64,000 bases of DNA from assembly GCF_003265705.1 (NCBI RefSeq), contig NW_020313057.1, forward strand, positions 1,709,893 through 1,773,892, read 5' to 3'. Of this stretch, positions 51,901 through 57,994 are shown piece after piece. Numbering within the stretch: position 1 is the stretch's first letter; every line of letters starts with the position of its first letter. A program made the position numbers and the translations under genes. The notes under the pieces were generated by a model that searched no databases, was not told the origin of the DNA, and worked only from the letters and a program-made list of their open reading frames with translations. The DNA is from Callorhinus ursinus. Lineage: Eukaryota; Chordata; Mammalia; Carnivora; Otariidae.

Positions 51901-52036
51901 AGGGACCGCAATTGTTATGGGTTTTGAAGATCCCATGCTACAAACAGATGACACTCCTATTAAACGCTGTCTCCAAACCAAATGGCCATACATTGAATTA
52001 CTGTGGACCACAGATCGCTCTCCTTCACTAAACTAA
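6914..52036 (+). CDS. MINDY3: MINDY3 C-terminal part: last seven coding exons (5' end outside window)
   Basis: Coding segments are 6914-6984, 11855-11935, 29724-29796, 44471-44543, 46725-46812, 50371-50442 and 51887-52036. Joined, they give 201 complete residues ending in SPSLN and a TAA stop. I recognise the sequence as MINDY3 (FAM188A/CARP), a cysteine deubiquitinase of the MINDY family that prefers Lys48-linked ubiquitin chains. Landmarks include [42 protein letters not shown] and [13 protein letters not shown]. Counting back from the stop as residue 445, the His of SETHLTV falls at 287, the catalytic His reported for the human enzyme. The nucleophile Cys51 is encoded upstream of this window. 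Splice phases agree at every junction (2 bases completing a codon, then 0, 0, 1, 2, 0, 0) and no premature stop or frameshift occurs, so the gene looks functional. An earlier exon (residues just before 245) was sought in 1-6913 and not found. The symbol rests on recalled protein sequence, not a search. Confidence 0.95.
7382..7443 (+). repeat. 62-bp direct repeat, copy 2
   Basis: This is the partner of 5885-5946 (60/62 identical, same orientation, 1.5 kb apart). The pair brackets the exon at 6914-6984. Confidence 0.9.
8001..8038. repeat. Alternating purine-pyrimidine tract
   Basis: Positions 8018-8038 alternate purine and pyrimidine for 21 bases rich in GT, CA and GC steps, next to further GTGTGTGCATG. 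This is a sequence type able to adopt Z-DNA in vitro. No function is implied. Confidence 0.6.
8225..8706 (+). mobile_element. L2 3' end
   Basis: The order is typical of the LINE-2 3' end: 'tttctgcctggaatactcc', 'cctttcaggtcctacttaaa', 'gattatagactctctgaagc', and the terminal 'agtaaacatttgttgaatga' with a TGAA repeat. Confidence 0.8.
9550..9738 (-). mobile_element. CAN-SINE, antisense
   Basis: On the + strand it reads tail to head: T-rich start after a run of ten C (9540-9549), AG-rich block, 'cccaggatgctgggatcatg', then 'ctgagccacccaggcaccc'. Confidence 0.88.
9756..10400 (-). mobile_element. Old L1 3' end, antisense
   Basis: It shows standard antisense phrases of an old L1 3'UTR and ORF2 end: 'aaagtgtgcagttcagtgg', 'ttgtgcaaccatcaccact', 'taaatggaatcatacaatc' and 'gtctggcttcttttcactt'. 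It is truncated. Confidence 0.75.
11855..11935 (+). CDS. MINDY3: MINDY3 exon with catalytic histidine, residues about 268-294
   Basis: This 81-bp exon of exactly 27 codons has acceptor TTCTAG and donor GTATGC. It reads [20 protein letters not shown] then LTVFFAK. The His in the SETHLTV motif numbers to 287 when counted back from a 445-residue end, matching the reported proton-acceptor residue of the human enzyme. The exon length is a multiple of three, so skipping it would keep frame but remove the active-site His. Confidence 0.94.
12485..12735 (+). mobile_element. MIR SINE
   Basis: It shows the MIR order 'gtggttaagagctttggagt', 'gaatcccagccttcccact', 'tctttaaaataaggctttc' and a decayed 3' end near a CAT/GTC-rich stretch. 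This is an ancient tRNA-derived SINE. Confidence 0.75.
13590..13800 (+). mobile_element. Probable L2 3' end
   Basis: The order 'tgcatttatcacacagtgc', 'cgtgagccttgtgtagggca', 'gggaccctctcattcatctt' and 'aaaacgttgaatgagagatg' fits a decayed L2 3' end. A similar shorter piece at 14040-14160 ('gtctggcacatagtgtaggg') may be another. Confidence 0.5.
14915..15700 (+). mobile_element. Ancient dispersed mammalian repeat, class not assigned
   Basis: Several phrases are known to recur across mammalian genomes in this order: 'tatgtgcctggcattatgcc', 'atggaggtatacattctaat', and 'gacaggacttggtgacagat' near the right end. I cannot name the family with confidence. A shorter relative of its middle part is at 49670-49800. 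Confidence 0.45.
15950..16118 (+). mobile_element. Carnivore L1 3' end (5'-truncated)
   Basis: It matches the terminal 3'UTR seen again at 56340-56493: 'gggtattaaagagggcacg', 'gagcactgggtgttacac', 'acactacatcaaaaactaat' and 'gtgattaacataacataat', followed by an A-rich tail. Only the last 170 bases of the element are present. Confidence 0.85.
16395..16840 (+). mobile_element. L2 3' region, left part (split by L1)
   Basis: It reads 'aagccaaagtccttggaata', 'ggccctacctcacctcatc', 'ctttgcatgtgctgttccct' and 'accttccctggctacctttt', the L2 order. It stops where an antisense L1 begins and resumes at about 17728. Confidence 0.8.
16845..17725 (-). mobile_element. L1 3' end inserted into L2, antisense
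   Basis: It begins on the + strand with antisense 3'UTR phrases ('attgagatgaaattcacat', 'ggtgttgtgcgaccaccccc') and runs through ORF2-end sequence ('tttgatttgcatttccctaa') to about 17725. L2 sequence lies on both sides, so this L1 is younger than the L2. Confidence 0.78.
17728..17873 (+). mobile_element. L2 3' end, right part (split by L1)
   Basis: It continues the L2 of 16395-16840 with 'tctctgaaggcaggattttt', 'cctagaacagtgccagacag' and 'tgctcagtaaatttttgttg', the terminal L2 sequence. Confidence 0.75.
19035..19080. repeat. Duplicated palindrome around CCATGG
   Basis: AAGTACCATGGTACTT at 19061-19076 is a perfect 16-bp palindrome. A near copy of the same motif (TACCATGGTACTTTT) lies at 19035-19049. 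Together they can form cruciform or hairpin structures. Confidence 0.7.
19533..19742 (+). mobile_element. CAN-SINE (host of nested pair)
   Basis: This full-length SINE runs from 'gggacacctgggtggctcat' to an A-rich tail. The 18-bp GAAAATATGATACTTTTG at 19515-19532 is repeated at 19959-19976, beyond the second SINE. The target duplication therefore encloses both. Confidence 0.92.
19752..19950 (+). mobile_element. CAN-SINE inserted in the tail of the previous SINE
   Basis: The head is 'gggcgcctgggtggctcagt', with a close match to the young subfamily and a tail with AAATAAATAAATAAA. AAAAAAACT precedes it (19743-19751) and recurs at 19932-19940, a probable target duplication inside the older tail. 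Confidence 0.92.
21580..21825 (+). mobile_element. Possible decayed L2 fragment
   Basis: The pyrimidine-rich phrases ('accctctacccagaatgcga', 'cattcatggtccagccttg'-like) resemble the L2 3' region, but divergence is high. It could equally be unique sequence. Confidence 0.3.
21895..22130 (-). mobile_element. MIR SINE, antisense
   Basis: It shows the antisense MIR order 'tgtcaggcattatgctagcc', 'catctacattttatagcctg' and 'aagattcaaactccagtctt' followed by 'ctgactccgtagc'. Confidence 0.65.
23290..23580 (+). repeat. Possible ancient repeat, class not assigned
   Basis: Phrases such as 'aagtcacctggccaaacctg' and 'gatgtcagtgagggtaggaa' recur in old dispersed mammalian repeats. I cannot assign a family. 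Small open frames on both strands here look like chance. Confidence 0.35.
27060..27238 (+). mobile_element. Small hAT-type DNA transposon remnant
   Basis: Near-complementary ends, 'ggcagcaaactggcccaaag' at the left and 'aaaaagtacgccagccccc' at the right, enclose about 170 bases with 'ttattggaacacatccatgc'. This is the layout of a short non-autonomous element of the hAT/Charlie type. The subfamily name is not certain. Confidence 0.65.
28255..28650 (+). mobile_element. L1 3' end, sense, decayed
   Basis: It shows 'ctttgacccagcagtcctac', 'tgtttatcacagcgaaagat' and 'gtccaagtatccagcaatga', the order of the region just after ORF2 in an old L1. The right boundary is uncertain. Confidence 0.55.
29490..29625 (-). 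mobile_element. MIR SINE fragment, antisense
   Basis: It shows 'ctattattcccatttttcaa', 'aaggcccagagagtttgtga' and 'cttctgactcccgatttcc', an antisense MIR core. It ends about 100 bases before the exon at 29724. Confidence 0.65.
29724..29796 (+). CDS. MINDY3: MINDY3 exon, residues about 295-318
   Basis: This 73-bp exon has acceptor TTTTCAG and donor GTAAAA. It encodes [20 protein letters not shown] then YDPE, and ends one base into the next codon. The end is the entering helix and first loop residues of the EF-hand-like segment completed by the next exon. The 17.8-kb intron before it is the longest in the window. Confidence 0.93.
30190..34410 (-). mobile_element. Old long L1, antisense, left (3') part
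   Basis: From the left it holds antisense 3'UTR, then ORF2 from its C-terminal part back to the endonuclease region (about 33600-34000), then sequence upstream. An open piece of ORF2 survives on the - strand at 33211-33594, containing the L1-like motif [19 protein letters not shown]. Many stops and indels make it inactive. A second L1 interrupts it at about 34411, and the element resumes at about 37135. Confidence 0.82.
34411..37134 (-). mobile_element. L1 nested inside the antisense L1
   Basis: A fresh antisense 3'UTR begins at about 34411 ('attgaggtataattgacat') while the outer L1 had already reached its 5' part. The piece runs to about 37130 through antisense ORF2 ('gtgtattaattgattgagtt', 'ctggaataaatcccacttga') and ends in the ORF2 middle. 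CTGTTACA at 34380-34387 and 37148-37155 may be the target duplication. Confidence 0.75.
37135..37605 (-). mobile_element. Old long L1, antisense, right (5') part
   Basis: The phrase 'gaggattttgaatttgactg' and the following 'ttcttgtagggtggggtac' region continue the antisense 5' part of the outer L1 broken at 34410. It contains a 30-bp tandem duplication (37241-37300). Confidence 0.65.
37241..37300 (+). repeat. 30-bp tandem duplication
   Basis: Two adjacent copies of a unit beginning TCATTTCAGCCTTAAAAACC, 29 of 30 positions identical, lie inside old L1 sequence. The high identity marks a later local duplication. Confidence 0.95.
37613..38277 (+). mobile_element. L1 fragment, sense: ORF1 end to ORF2 start
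   Basis: From 'aaggctatcagctaatttt' and 'aactttgcaggccagaagtc' (ORF1 C-terminal coding) it runs to the ORF2 start, read as [18 protein letters not shown] near 38205-38260. Stops are present. Confidence 0.75.
38280..38577 (-). mobile_element. L1 endonuclease segment, inverted
   Basis: On the - strand this reads as the ORF2 endonuclease part just after the start ([15 protein letters not shown], then IAILIPDKI). It is the piece expected next after 38277, but flipped. Confidence 0.75.
38578..40540 (+). mobile_element. L1, sense: ORF2 from the RT domain to the 3' end
   Basis: It starts within the reverse transcriptase ([16 protein letters not shown]) with the catalytic box read as FSDD at 38700-38711. 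The later ORF2 (for example [20 protein letters not shown] at about 39170-39230) follows, then the 3'UTR with 'tactcagccataaaaaagaa', ending near an AT/CA-rich tail. Ser replaces the usual Ala before the catalytic Asp pair. Frameshifts make it inactive. Confidence 0.82.
40596..40775 (+). mobile_element. MIR SINE
   Basis: It shows 'ctggactcaaatcccacctc', 'ttactcagctgtgtgatggt', 'ctcagttttctcctccctaa' and 'gagtactcaataaattgacc', a nearly complete MIR core and 3' end. Confidence 0.8.
41162..41182. repeat. C-rich tract (G-quadruplex potential on - strand)
   Basis: It has runs of nine, three and seven C separated by single A. A pure run of 14 C follows at 41239-41252. Confidence 0.8.
43277..43452 (+). 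mobile_element. CAN-SINE with target duplication
   Basis: The head is 'ggggggcctaggtggctcag', the body 'tcatgatcccagggttctgg', and the A-rich tail contains AATAAATAAATAAAAA. ATCCTAAATGA flanks it at 43266-43276 and 43453-43463. A further copy at 43249-43259 is part of a 17-bp tandem duplication. Confidence 0.92.
44471..44543 (+). CDS. MINDY3: MINDY3 exon with EF-hand-like segment, residues about 319-342
   Basis: This 73-bp exon follows a pyrimidine-rich tract and CCAG acceptor; the donor is GTAAGC. The split codon gives Asp, then [20 protein letters not shown] and DPE, ending with two bases (TA) of a Tyr codon. The loop [12 protein letters not shown] has the EF-hand pattern at positions 1, 5, 6 and 8 (Asp, Asn, Gly, Ile). 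It carries Leu where the usual Glu would sit at position 12, so calcium binding is doubtful. Confidence 0.93.
44544..46724 (+). other. MINDY3 intron (2.2 kb)
   Basis: This is AT-rich intron sequence with no repeat I can identify. The acceptor side has a strong pyrimidine tract (46693-46720). Confidence 0.85.
46725..46812 (+). CDS. MINDY3: MINDY3 exon, residues about 343-372
   Basis: This 88-bp exon has acceptor CCATAG and donor GTAACA. The first base completes Tyr, and 29 codons follow: [20 protein letters not shown] then [10 protein letters not shown] second DPEG-type loop (LDPEGLGII) lies between predicted helices, so the region resembles a decayed EF-hand pair. Confidence 0.93.
48095..48235 (-). 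mobile_element. MER20-like DNA transposon fragment
   Basis: 'gatgtgcaagttctcaggtc', 'ccaggggattctccaggtgc' and 'cagagtttgagacctgctgc' match the antisense of the MER20 type of hAT element. Confidence 0.55.
48610..48785 (-). mobile_element. MIR SINE, antisense
   Basis: 'gtcaatgaggaaattgagga', 'ttgaggtcctacagctagac' and 'agtggctaattcagcagtcc' match the antisense MIR core. Confidence 0.7.
49045..49205 (-). mobile_element. CAN-SINE, antisense, with target duplication
   Basis: The head is at the right ('aactgagccacccaagcac'). The flanks TTTATTAGGTCTCTTTT (49028-49044) and TTTATTAGATCTCTTTT (49206-49222) are a 17-bp target duplication with one difference. Confidence 0.9.
49670..49800 (+). mobile_element. 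Fragment of unassigned ancient repeat
   Basis: 'taacggccttgaataccagg' and 'agggataacatgatcagatt' belong to the same dispersed repeat type as 14915-15700. The family is not assigned. Confidence 0.4.
50371..50442 (+). CDS. MINDY3: MINDY3 exon, residues about 373-396
   Basis: This 72-bp exon of exactly 24 codons has acceptor ATAATAG and donor GTATGA. It encodes [20 protein letters not shown] then YNEK. The polypyrimidine tract before it is weak and AT-rich. The length is a multiple of three, so skipping would keep frame. Confidence 0.93.
50443..51886 (+). other. MINDY3 intron (1.4 kb)
   Basis: This is AT-rich intron without a recognisable repeat, the cleanest intron in the window. Confidence 0.85.
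51887..52036 (+). CDS. MINDY3: MINDY3 terminal coding exon, residues about 397-445 and stop
   Basis: The acceptor is TTTGTTCAACAG. The 150 coding bases run to TAA at 52034-52036. They encode 49 residues starting [18 protein letters not shown] and ending [12 protein letters not shown], the conserved C-terminus of the family member. The exon continues as 3'UTR without a further visible intron. Confidence 0.95.
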   Translation, partial: VMYVEGTAIVMGFEDPMLQTDDTPIKRCLQTKWPYIELLWTTDRSPSLN

Positions 52037-52137
52037 TTTGCCTATTTATAAGGAAGATTGTAATAGCAGATGTTGAAAGAGGGATGCAAGACTGGCAGTC
52101 GGCTACATTAAGCTATACACTGGTATCACTGATTAAC

Positions 52138-52145
52138 TGTAAATA
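52138..52145 (+). promoter_or_regulatory. Candidate Pumilio site in 3'UTR
   Basis: TGTAAATA matches the Pumilio consensus UGUANAUA. Near matches TGTATATT lie at 52343-52350 and 52734-52741. Such short motifs occur by chance in AT-rich UTRs, so this is only a candidate. Confidence 0.3.
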
Positions 52146-52819
52146 ACAATTAAAAACACATTTTCGGTGTTTAAGATATGTTTAAATTATTTGTTTTAAA
52201 GCTTTATGTTAAAGGTTATCCTATTTTAACTCTTTATGTGAAATTTACTGGCAAAATTAAGCTTTAATCAGAGTTCATCACTTTTACAGTCAGATAATTG
52301 ATCATTTATTGCATTGTAAACATCCTAATACTATACAGCATTTGTATATTGAGTATCAAAGTTACTATTTATAAACTACTTTGGGTTTTTATTTCATTCA
52401 GACATTTTATGGTTTCAGTGATTCTGGCTTGCAGTCTATCAGCCTCCACATTGAAATGCACAAGAGTTAAATCTTATTTCTTCTCTAAAATCTGGTTTCC
52501 GTTAGGAATACTGATAAATTATCAACCTGGATTCTTTGCCAATTGGCTTAGCTCTGGCATGTTTATAAAAAGTAGAAACTATAAGGGAACATTACCGTTT
52601 ATTCACTGATATATAGAGGATGTATTTCATAGCTAAGAGAATCTGTTTGATGGTCCTAACACTGTTAACTTACTGTGTGTGGCCAAATACACTTTTCCAG
52701 ATCTGTCCCAGCAGCCCTGTAAGCCAGCTTTCTTGTATATTTATGTGATAACTGCATGAGAACATCTGTTATTACATTAGTATATTGCATTATTTATTAT
52801 GATCCTGGTGGATGGTCTA

Positions 52820-52825
52820 AATAAA
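52820..52825 (+). promoter_or_regulatory. Polyadenylation signal AATAAA of MINDY3
   Basis: This is a canonical AATAAA about 785 bases after the stop codon, followed by a T-rich stretch. It is the last such hexamer before the intergenic repeats begin, so it is the likely main signal. Confidence 0.7.
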
Positions 52826-53196
52826 CATTTTTTTTCTTTAACTGTAGCTTGGCATTTTTTATATTAGTGACTCAAAAGAAACTAATACTCAACGGTGTTT
52901 CTGCCCAGCAATCCTGAGAGTACATCATAGAACAAATGCCTACTGAACTTCTACAACACCTTGAAAAGGAGACCAAACTGTATGTTGACCTCAGTTCTAG
53001 AACTTACTTACTTGGACAGCCAGGAGTACTAGAACCTGCATAGACAAAGTTACAGGAGCCCCAGCCTGTTTATTTTATAGAGAGATTTATTTCAGTAGGT
53101 TTGTTGCCCAGCAATTTGAAATGTGAACAGCCTCCTTCCTTCACTTGAGAAGCATTTGTCAAGTATCCTCTTAGGAATTTAAGAACTGAATTTTAT

Positions 53197-53383
53197 GGGC
53201 ACCTGTGGGACTCAGTCAAGTGTCTGCCTTCAACTCAGGTCATGATCCCAGGGTCCTGGAATCAAGCCCCACGTTGGGCTCTCTGCTCGGGGGGGGGGGG
53301 GGGCGGGCGGGGGGGGGGGGAGGCCTGCTCTCTCTCCCTCACTCCCACTCTCAAATAAATAAATACATCTTAAAAAAAAAAAA
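53197..53383 (+). mobile_element. CAN-SINE with expanded G tract
   Basis: The head is 'gggcacctgtgggactcag', with 'gtcatgatcccagggtcctg' in the body, interrupted by a 32-base G-rich run, then a CT-rich section and an AAATAAATAAATAC tail. Confidence 0.9.
53289..53320 (+). repeat. Poly(G) tract, G-quadruplex candidate
   Basis: It has thirty G interrupted only by C at 53304 and 53308, at the place where the SINE body normally reads CTCGGCGGGGAG. Confidence 0.9.
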
Positions 53384-53689
53384 TTTACCTTCATTGTTTA
53401 GCTGAATATGTATTTGCTCTGTGAAATTGGGATTTTATTTAAATTTTATCTTTATAAATGTTAACAATTCTAATATAAGTAGGTTTTAGCATAAGAAAAG
53501 ATTTTTGGTGACATGTTCAGGAGTGTGATACTAGCTACGAGAATTACAGCTGTGCGATGTCTTTTTTTGTTGTTACTCTTGGCTTCTTCCAAATGTATAT
53601 AAAACACATTGTGCTAACTCTGGTCCCAAATTCCATAGGATTATGAAAAAGCATAGATTTTCCCATAAACATTGAGCCTACAAAATAGT

Positions 53690-53880
53690 GTTTACTTTTT
53701 TATGATTGTTATATAACCATCCCAAAAGCTTCGTGGCATAAAACAATCATTTTACAAATTCTGTGGCTGTAGACTTTAAACAGAGCACAGTGGGGAGGGC
53801 TTCTCAATCTAGAGGCTCAGCTGGGAGACTGGAGGCATCTTTACTCATGTGACTGGACCTTAGCTCGACCTAAGAGACAG
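53690..53880 (+). repeat. Possible ancient repeat, class not assigned
   Basis: 'cttcgtggcataaaacaatc', 'caaattctgtggctgtagac' and 'aatctagaggctcagctggg' follow a pattern common in old dispersed mammalian repeats. The family is not assigned. Confidence 0.4.
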
Positions 53881-53889
53881 ATAATAGAA

Positions 53890-55745
53890 CACTACACTTA
53901 AGGCTGTGGATACATTTTCTTTACACATGGATGTGAGATGCTTACCAAGATCAACTATATGCTGGGCCATAAAGCAGTCTAGATAAATCCCAAAAGTTGG
54001 GAAATTAAGCGGCACACATATAAATAACGCAAGGGTGAAAGAGAAATTGGAAGTTAGAACATGTTTTACTGAATGATAATTAAAACAGCAAAAATTATGG
54101 ATGTGACTAAAAGTTTGGAAATTGGAAAGCTAAGCTTTCATCTCAAAATAAACCAAAGACAGTAAACAAGATAAAAAGAGGTATTAACATAAAAAGAATA
54201 CATTTGTACTCCTACCTCACACCATATGCCAAAAATAACTTAAAATGATCAGAGGTCTGATTGTAAGAGCTAAAACTATAAAGAGTAAGTCTTCATGACT
54301 TTGAACGCATAGCAACAGTTCCTCAAAATACCAAATACAAAAAGATTGTCTGGACTTCACCAAAACTAAAACCTTTGTGTGTCAAAGGACCTTATGAAGA
54401 AATATTTTCTCCCCATAGAATGGGGAAAAATCATATGTATCATAGGGAATTTGTATCTAGAGTATATAAAGAATTCATAATTTAAATAAAAAACAAGTAT
54501 TTTTCAATGGGTAAATGATTTGAAGAGCTGTATCTCCAAAGATGATACACAAATGTCCAGCTAGTAAACACATGAAAAGATGCTCAACATAGTCATTAAG
54601 CAAAATCAAATCAAAACCACAAAATAACCATTTCACACCCACTAGGATATCTAAAAATCAATGGTAAAGTCACTTTAGGAAAATAGTTGTATGGTTTCTC
54701 AAAGAGTTAAATACAGAGTTAGCATATGATCCAGCCATTCAATCCTAGCTACATATATTTGCACAAAACATTTACACCAAAATCTTTTATGTGGGCATTC
54801 ATAGTAATGTTATTCATACTCAACAAAAATGGCAACAACCTAAATGTCCATCAAATGATGGACGGAAAAATACAGTATATACATACAACTGAATATTTGA
54901 CAAAAAAAATTTACACATGCTACAACATAGATGAACCTTGAAAACATTATAGTTAAAGAAGCCTATCACAAAAAGGTCATATATGATTCTACTTTTGTGA
55001 AATGTCCAGAATGGGCAAGCCATAGAAACAGCAATGGGATTAGCAGTCACCAGGGGTTGAGGATAAATGGAGTAGAGAACATAATTGGAGAGTAACTGCT
55101 AATGTGTATGGAGTTTCTTTTTGGGGTGATAAAAATGTTCTAGACTGGATCATGGTGAAGGTTGCATAATTCTGAATAGGCTAAAAAACACTGAACTGTG
55201 AGAATAAAAAAGAAAAATGAAATAAGCAGATAAGAAGCAGATACATAATAGGAAAAAAATCCAGAAGTGAACATTTGCTGGATATGGATCCTATGTGTAT
55301 ACACAAACACGCACGCACACACACGATGGCACATTACTCATCCCTCAAAAAGAATGAAATCTTGCCATTTGCAATGACAGATGGAATTAAAGTGTATTAT
55401 GCTAAGCCAAATAAGTCAGTCAGGGAAAGACAAATACCATACGATTTCATTCATATGTGGAATTTATGAAACAAAACTGATGAACATGGGGGAAGGGATG
55501 GAAAAAAAGATAAAAATAGAGAGGCAGGCAAACCATAAGAGACTCTTTAACTATAGGAAACAAACAGGGTTGCTGGAGGGGAGGTGGCTGGGGGCATGAG
55601 GTAATTGGGTGATGGGCATTAAATGGAGGGCACTTAATGTAATGAGCACTGGATGTTATATGCCACTGATGAGTCACTAAATTCTACCTCTAAAACTAAT
55701 ACACTATATGTTAAGTAACTTCAATGTAAGTAAAATCTAAAAATA
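53890..55745 (+). mobile_element. L1, sense, internally deleted, with carnivore 3'UTR
   Basis: It begins in the ORF2 middle (to about 54130), jumps to the ORF2 end, and continues into the 3'UTR ('tatgatccagccattcaatc', 'aacctaaatgtccatcaaat', 'agagactctttaactatagg', 'gagcactggatgttatatgc'), ending at about 55745. It is not coding. Confidence 0.78.
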
Positions 55746-56172
55746 GTGAAAAAATTAAGAATGAAATAACACACTAGAAATTCTCTAGGTATTAAAAAAA
55801 CTGGAGGATATTATATTATTATGCCAATAAATTTAAATTTTTAGATGAATGGACTAATTATATGAGAAATAAAACAACTGAAATAAGAAAATCTTACATC
55901 CATTAAAGAAGTTTAATCAATACTTTAAAGCCTTCCTTCAAAGAAAACTCTTGGCCTACAGGGTTTCGCTAGCAAATGCTTCCAGACACTGAGGAAAAAA
56001 TAATACAAATTGTAAACCAGTATCCGCAGGAAATAGACAAAAGAGCATTTATTTTATGAAGCCAAAATGGTGCTGAGAGAATAGAACCTGACAAAGACTT
56101 TATAAGAAAGATTACAAACCAGTATTTCCCATGGTCATGAAAACAAAAATCCTATACAATATGAAACCCATC
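55746..56172 (+). mobile_element. L1 ORF2 fragment, sense, left of a nested insertion
   Basis: The translation resembles ORF2 (YANKFKFLDEWTNYMRNKT near 55820-55880) with stops. A small L1 3' end interrupts it at 56173, and ORF2-type sequence resumes at about 56505, though possibly not from the same element. Confidence 0.55.
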
Positions 56173-56183
56173 AATAAATTTGT

Positions 56184-56493
56184 ATCTGTTGAATCACAGA
56201 TCTGTACCTCTGAAACAAATAATGCAATATATGTTAAGAAAAAAAAATAACAGGAGGGAAAGAATGAAGGGGGGGAAATCGGAGGGGGAGACGAATCATG
56301 AGAGACAATGGACTCTGAAAAACAAACAGGGTTCTAGAGGGGAGGGGGGTGGGAGGATGGGTTAACCTGGTGATGGGTATTAAAGAGGGCACGTTCTGCA
56401 TGGAGCACTGGGTGTTATGCACAAACAATGAATCATGGAACACTACATCAAAAACTAAGGATGTAATGTATGGTGATTAACATAACAATAAAA
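56184..56493 (+). mobile_element. Carnivore L1 3' end, 5'-truncated, with target duplication
   Basis: It contains 'cacagatctgtacctctgaa', 'ggggagacgaatcatgagag', 'gggtattaaagagggcacgt' and 'ggtgattaacataacaataa' with a short A-rich tail. AATAAATTTGT at 56173-56183 and 56494-56504 flanks it. It is little diverged, so relatively recent. Confidence 0.9.
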
Positions 56494-56501
56494 AATAAAT
56501 T

Positions 56502-56518
56502 TGTGTGTGTGTGTGTGT
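56502..56518. repeat. (GT)n microsatellite
   Basis: About eight GT units lie directly after the target duplication of the L1 tail. Confidence 0.9.
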
Positions 56519-56559
56519 ACAATGTGCTTATATGTAATACATAACTAGTGAGTACTGCA

Positions 56560-57985
56560 GAAGTATTAAGTTCGTTTAAGATAAAATCAGTAGCTTAACA
56601 TTAACAGATATATAACGGTATGAAACTAGAGATCAATTTCAAGAACTAGGAGAAATACAAACAAATGGAGGCTAAACAATATGCTACTAAACATCCAAGA
56701 GGTCAATCAAGAAATCAAAGGGAATCAAAAAATATTTGGTGAGAAATTAAAATGTAAACACTACAGTTCAAAATGTTTGGGCTGCAGCAAAAGCAGCTCT
56801 AAGAGGGAAGTGTATAGCAATATAGGCCTATGTCTAAAGAAAAGAGCCCTACATTAGTAAGAGGAAGGAAATAATAAAGATCAGAGCAAAATAAAAGAAC
56901 TAAAAAAAAAATAGAAAAGATCAATGAAACTAAGAGCAGACTCGTGGAAAAGATTAAAAAGAATAGTGACAAACCTTTAGTCAGAATATTCAAGATAAAA
57001 AGAGAAATTCAAATAAAATCAGAGGTGAAAGAAAAGTTACAACTGCCACCAAAGAAATACAAAATATTATAAAAGACTATTGTGAACAATTTTACTTTCC
57101 AACCAACTGGACAACCTAGGAAATGTGGAAAAATTCCTGAAATGTACAGATATATAAACTTCTACGACTGAATCGGGAAGAAATAGAAAATCTGAACAGA
57201 CTGATTACTAGTAACCAAGTTGAATCAGTTAAGAAAAAAAAAGCTCCCCACAAACAAAAGTACAGGACTAGATGACTTCACTGGTGAATTCTACCAAACG
57301 GTTACAGACAAGTAAGTAACCTATACTTCTCAAACTATTCCAAATAAATACAAGAGGAAGAAATGCTTCCAATCAGTCTGTGAGGCCAGCATTACCCTGA
57401 TACCAAAACCAGACAAAGATACTACAAAAAAAAAATTACAAATACCTCTGATGAACATAGATGCAAAAGTCCTCAACAAAATATTAGCAAACCAAATTCA
57501 AAAATACATTAAGAGGATCATTCACCACAACCAAATGAAATTTATTCCAATGATTTAGTATTTGCAAATCAATCAACAAGATAAACCACATTAAGAAAAT
57601 GAAGGATAAAAATCATATGATCATCTCAATTGATGCAGAAAAAGAATTTGACAAAATTCAACATCCATTCATGATAGAAACTCTCAACAAAGTAGGCATA
57701 GAAGAAACATAATAAAGGCCAGTATAACAAACCCATAGCTTACATCATACTCAATGGTGAAAAGCTAAAAGGTTTTACTCTAAGATGAGCAACAAGTAAA
57801 GGATGTCCACTCTCTCCACTTTTATTCAACATAGTACTGGAAGTTCTAACCACAGCAATCAGACAAGAAATAAAAGCCATCAAATTGGTAAGGAAGAAGT
57901 AAAACTATTTGCAGATGATATACTATAAATGGCAAACCCTCAAGACTCTACCAAAAAAAAAAAAACAATTAGAACTCTTAAAAAA
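56560..57985 (+). mobile_element. L1 ORF2 remnant, sense
   Basis: It covers the ORF2 middle: a leading stretch near 56620, 'aaagcagctctaagagggaa', the RT motifs ([12 protein letters not shown] around 57810) and the catalytic FADD box at 57908-57919. It stops soon after, in an A-rich run. Frameshifts and stops are frequent. Confidence 0.8.
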
Positions 57986-57994
57986 GAAAATCAC

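Larger units (their letters stand above)
52037..52850 (+). other. MINDY3: MINDY3 3'UTR (end approximate)
   Basis: This AT-rich sequence runs from the stop codon to a poly(A) signal at 52820, with no recognisable repeat inside, in contrast to the repeat-filled DNA that follows. An ATTAAA at 52149-52154 could serve as an early, weaker poly(A) site and would give a very short UTR. The 3' limit is set 20-30 bases beyond the AATAAA; the exact cleavage site is not visible. Confidence 0.75.

Noticed and set aside
55120..55480. Overlapping small open frames on both strands
   Set aside because: The region is L1 3'UTR and the frames are short and unrelated to any known protein.
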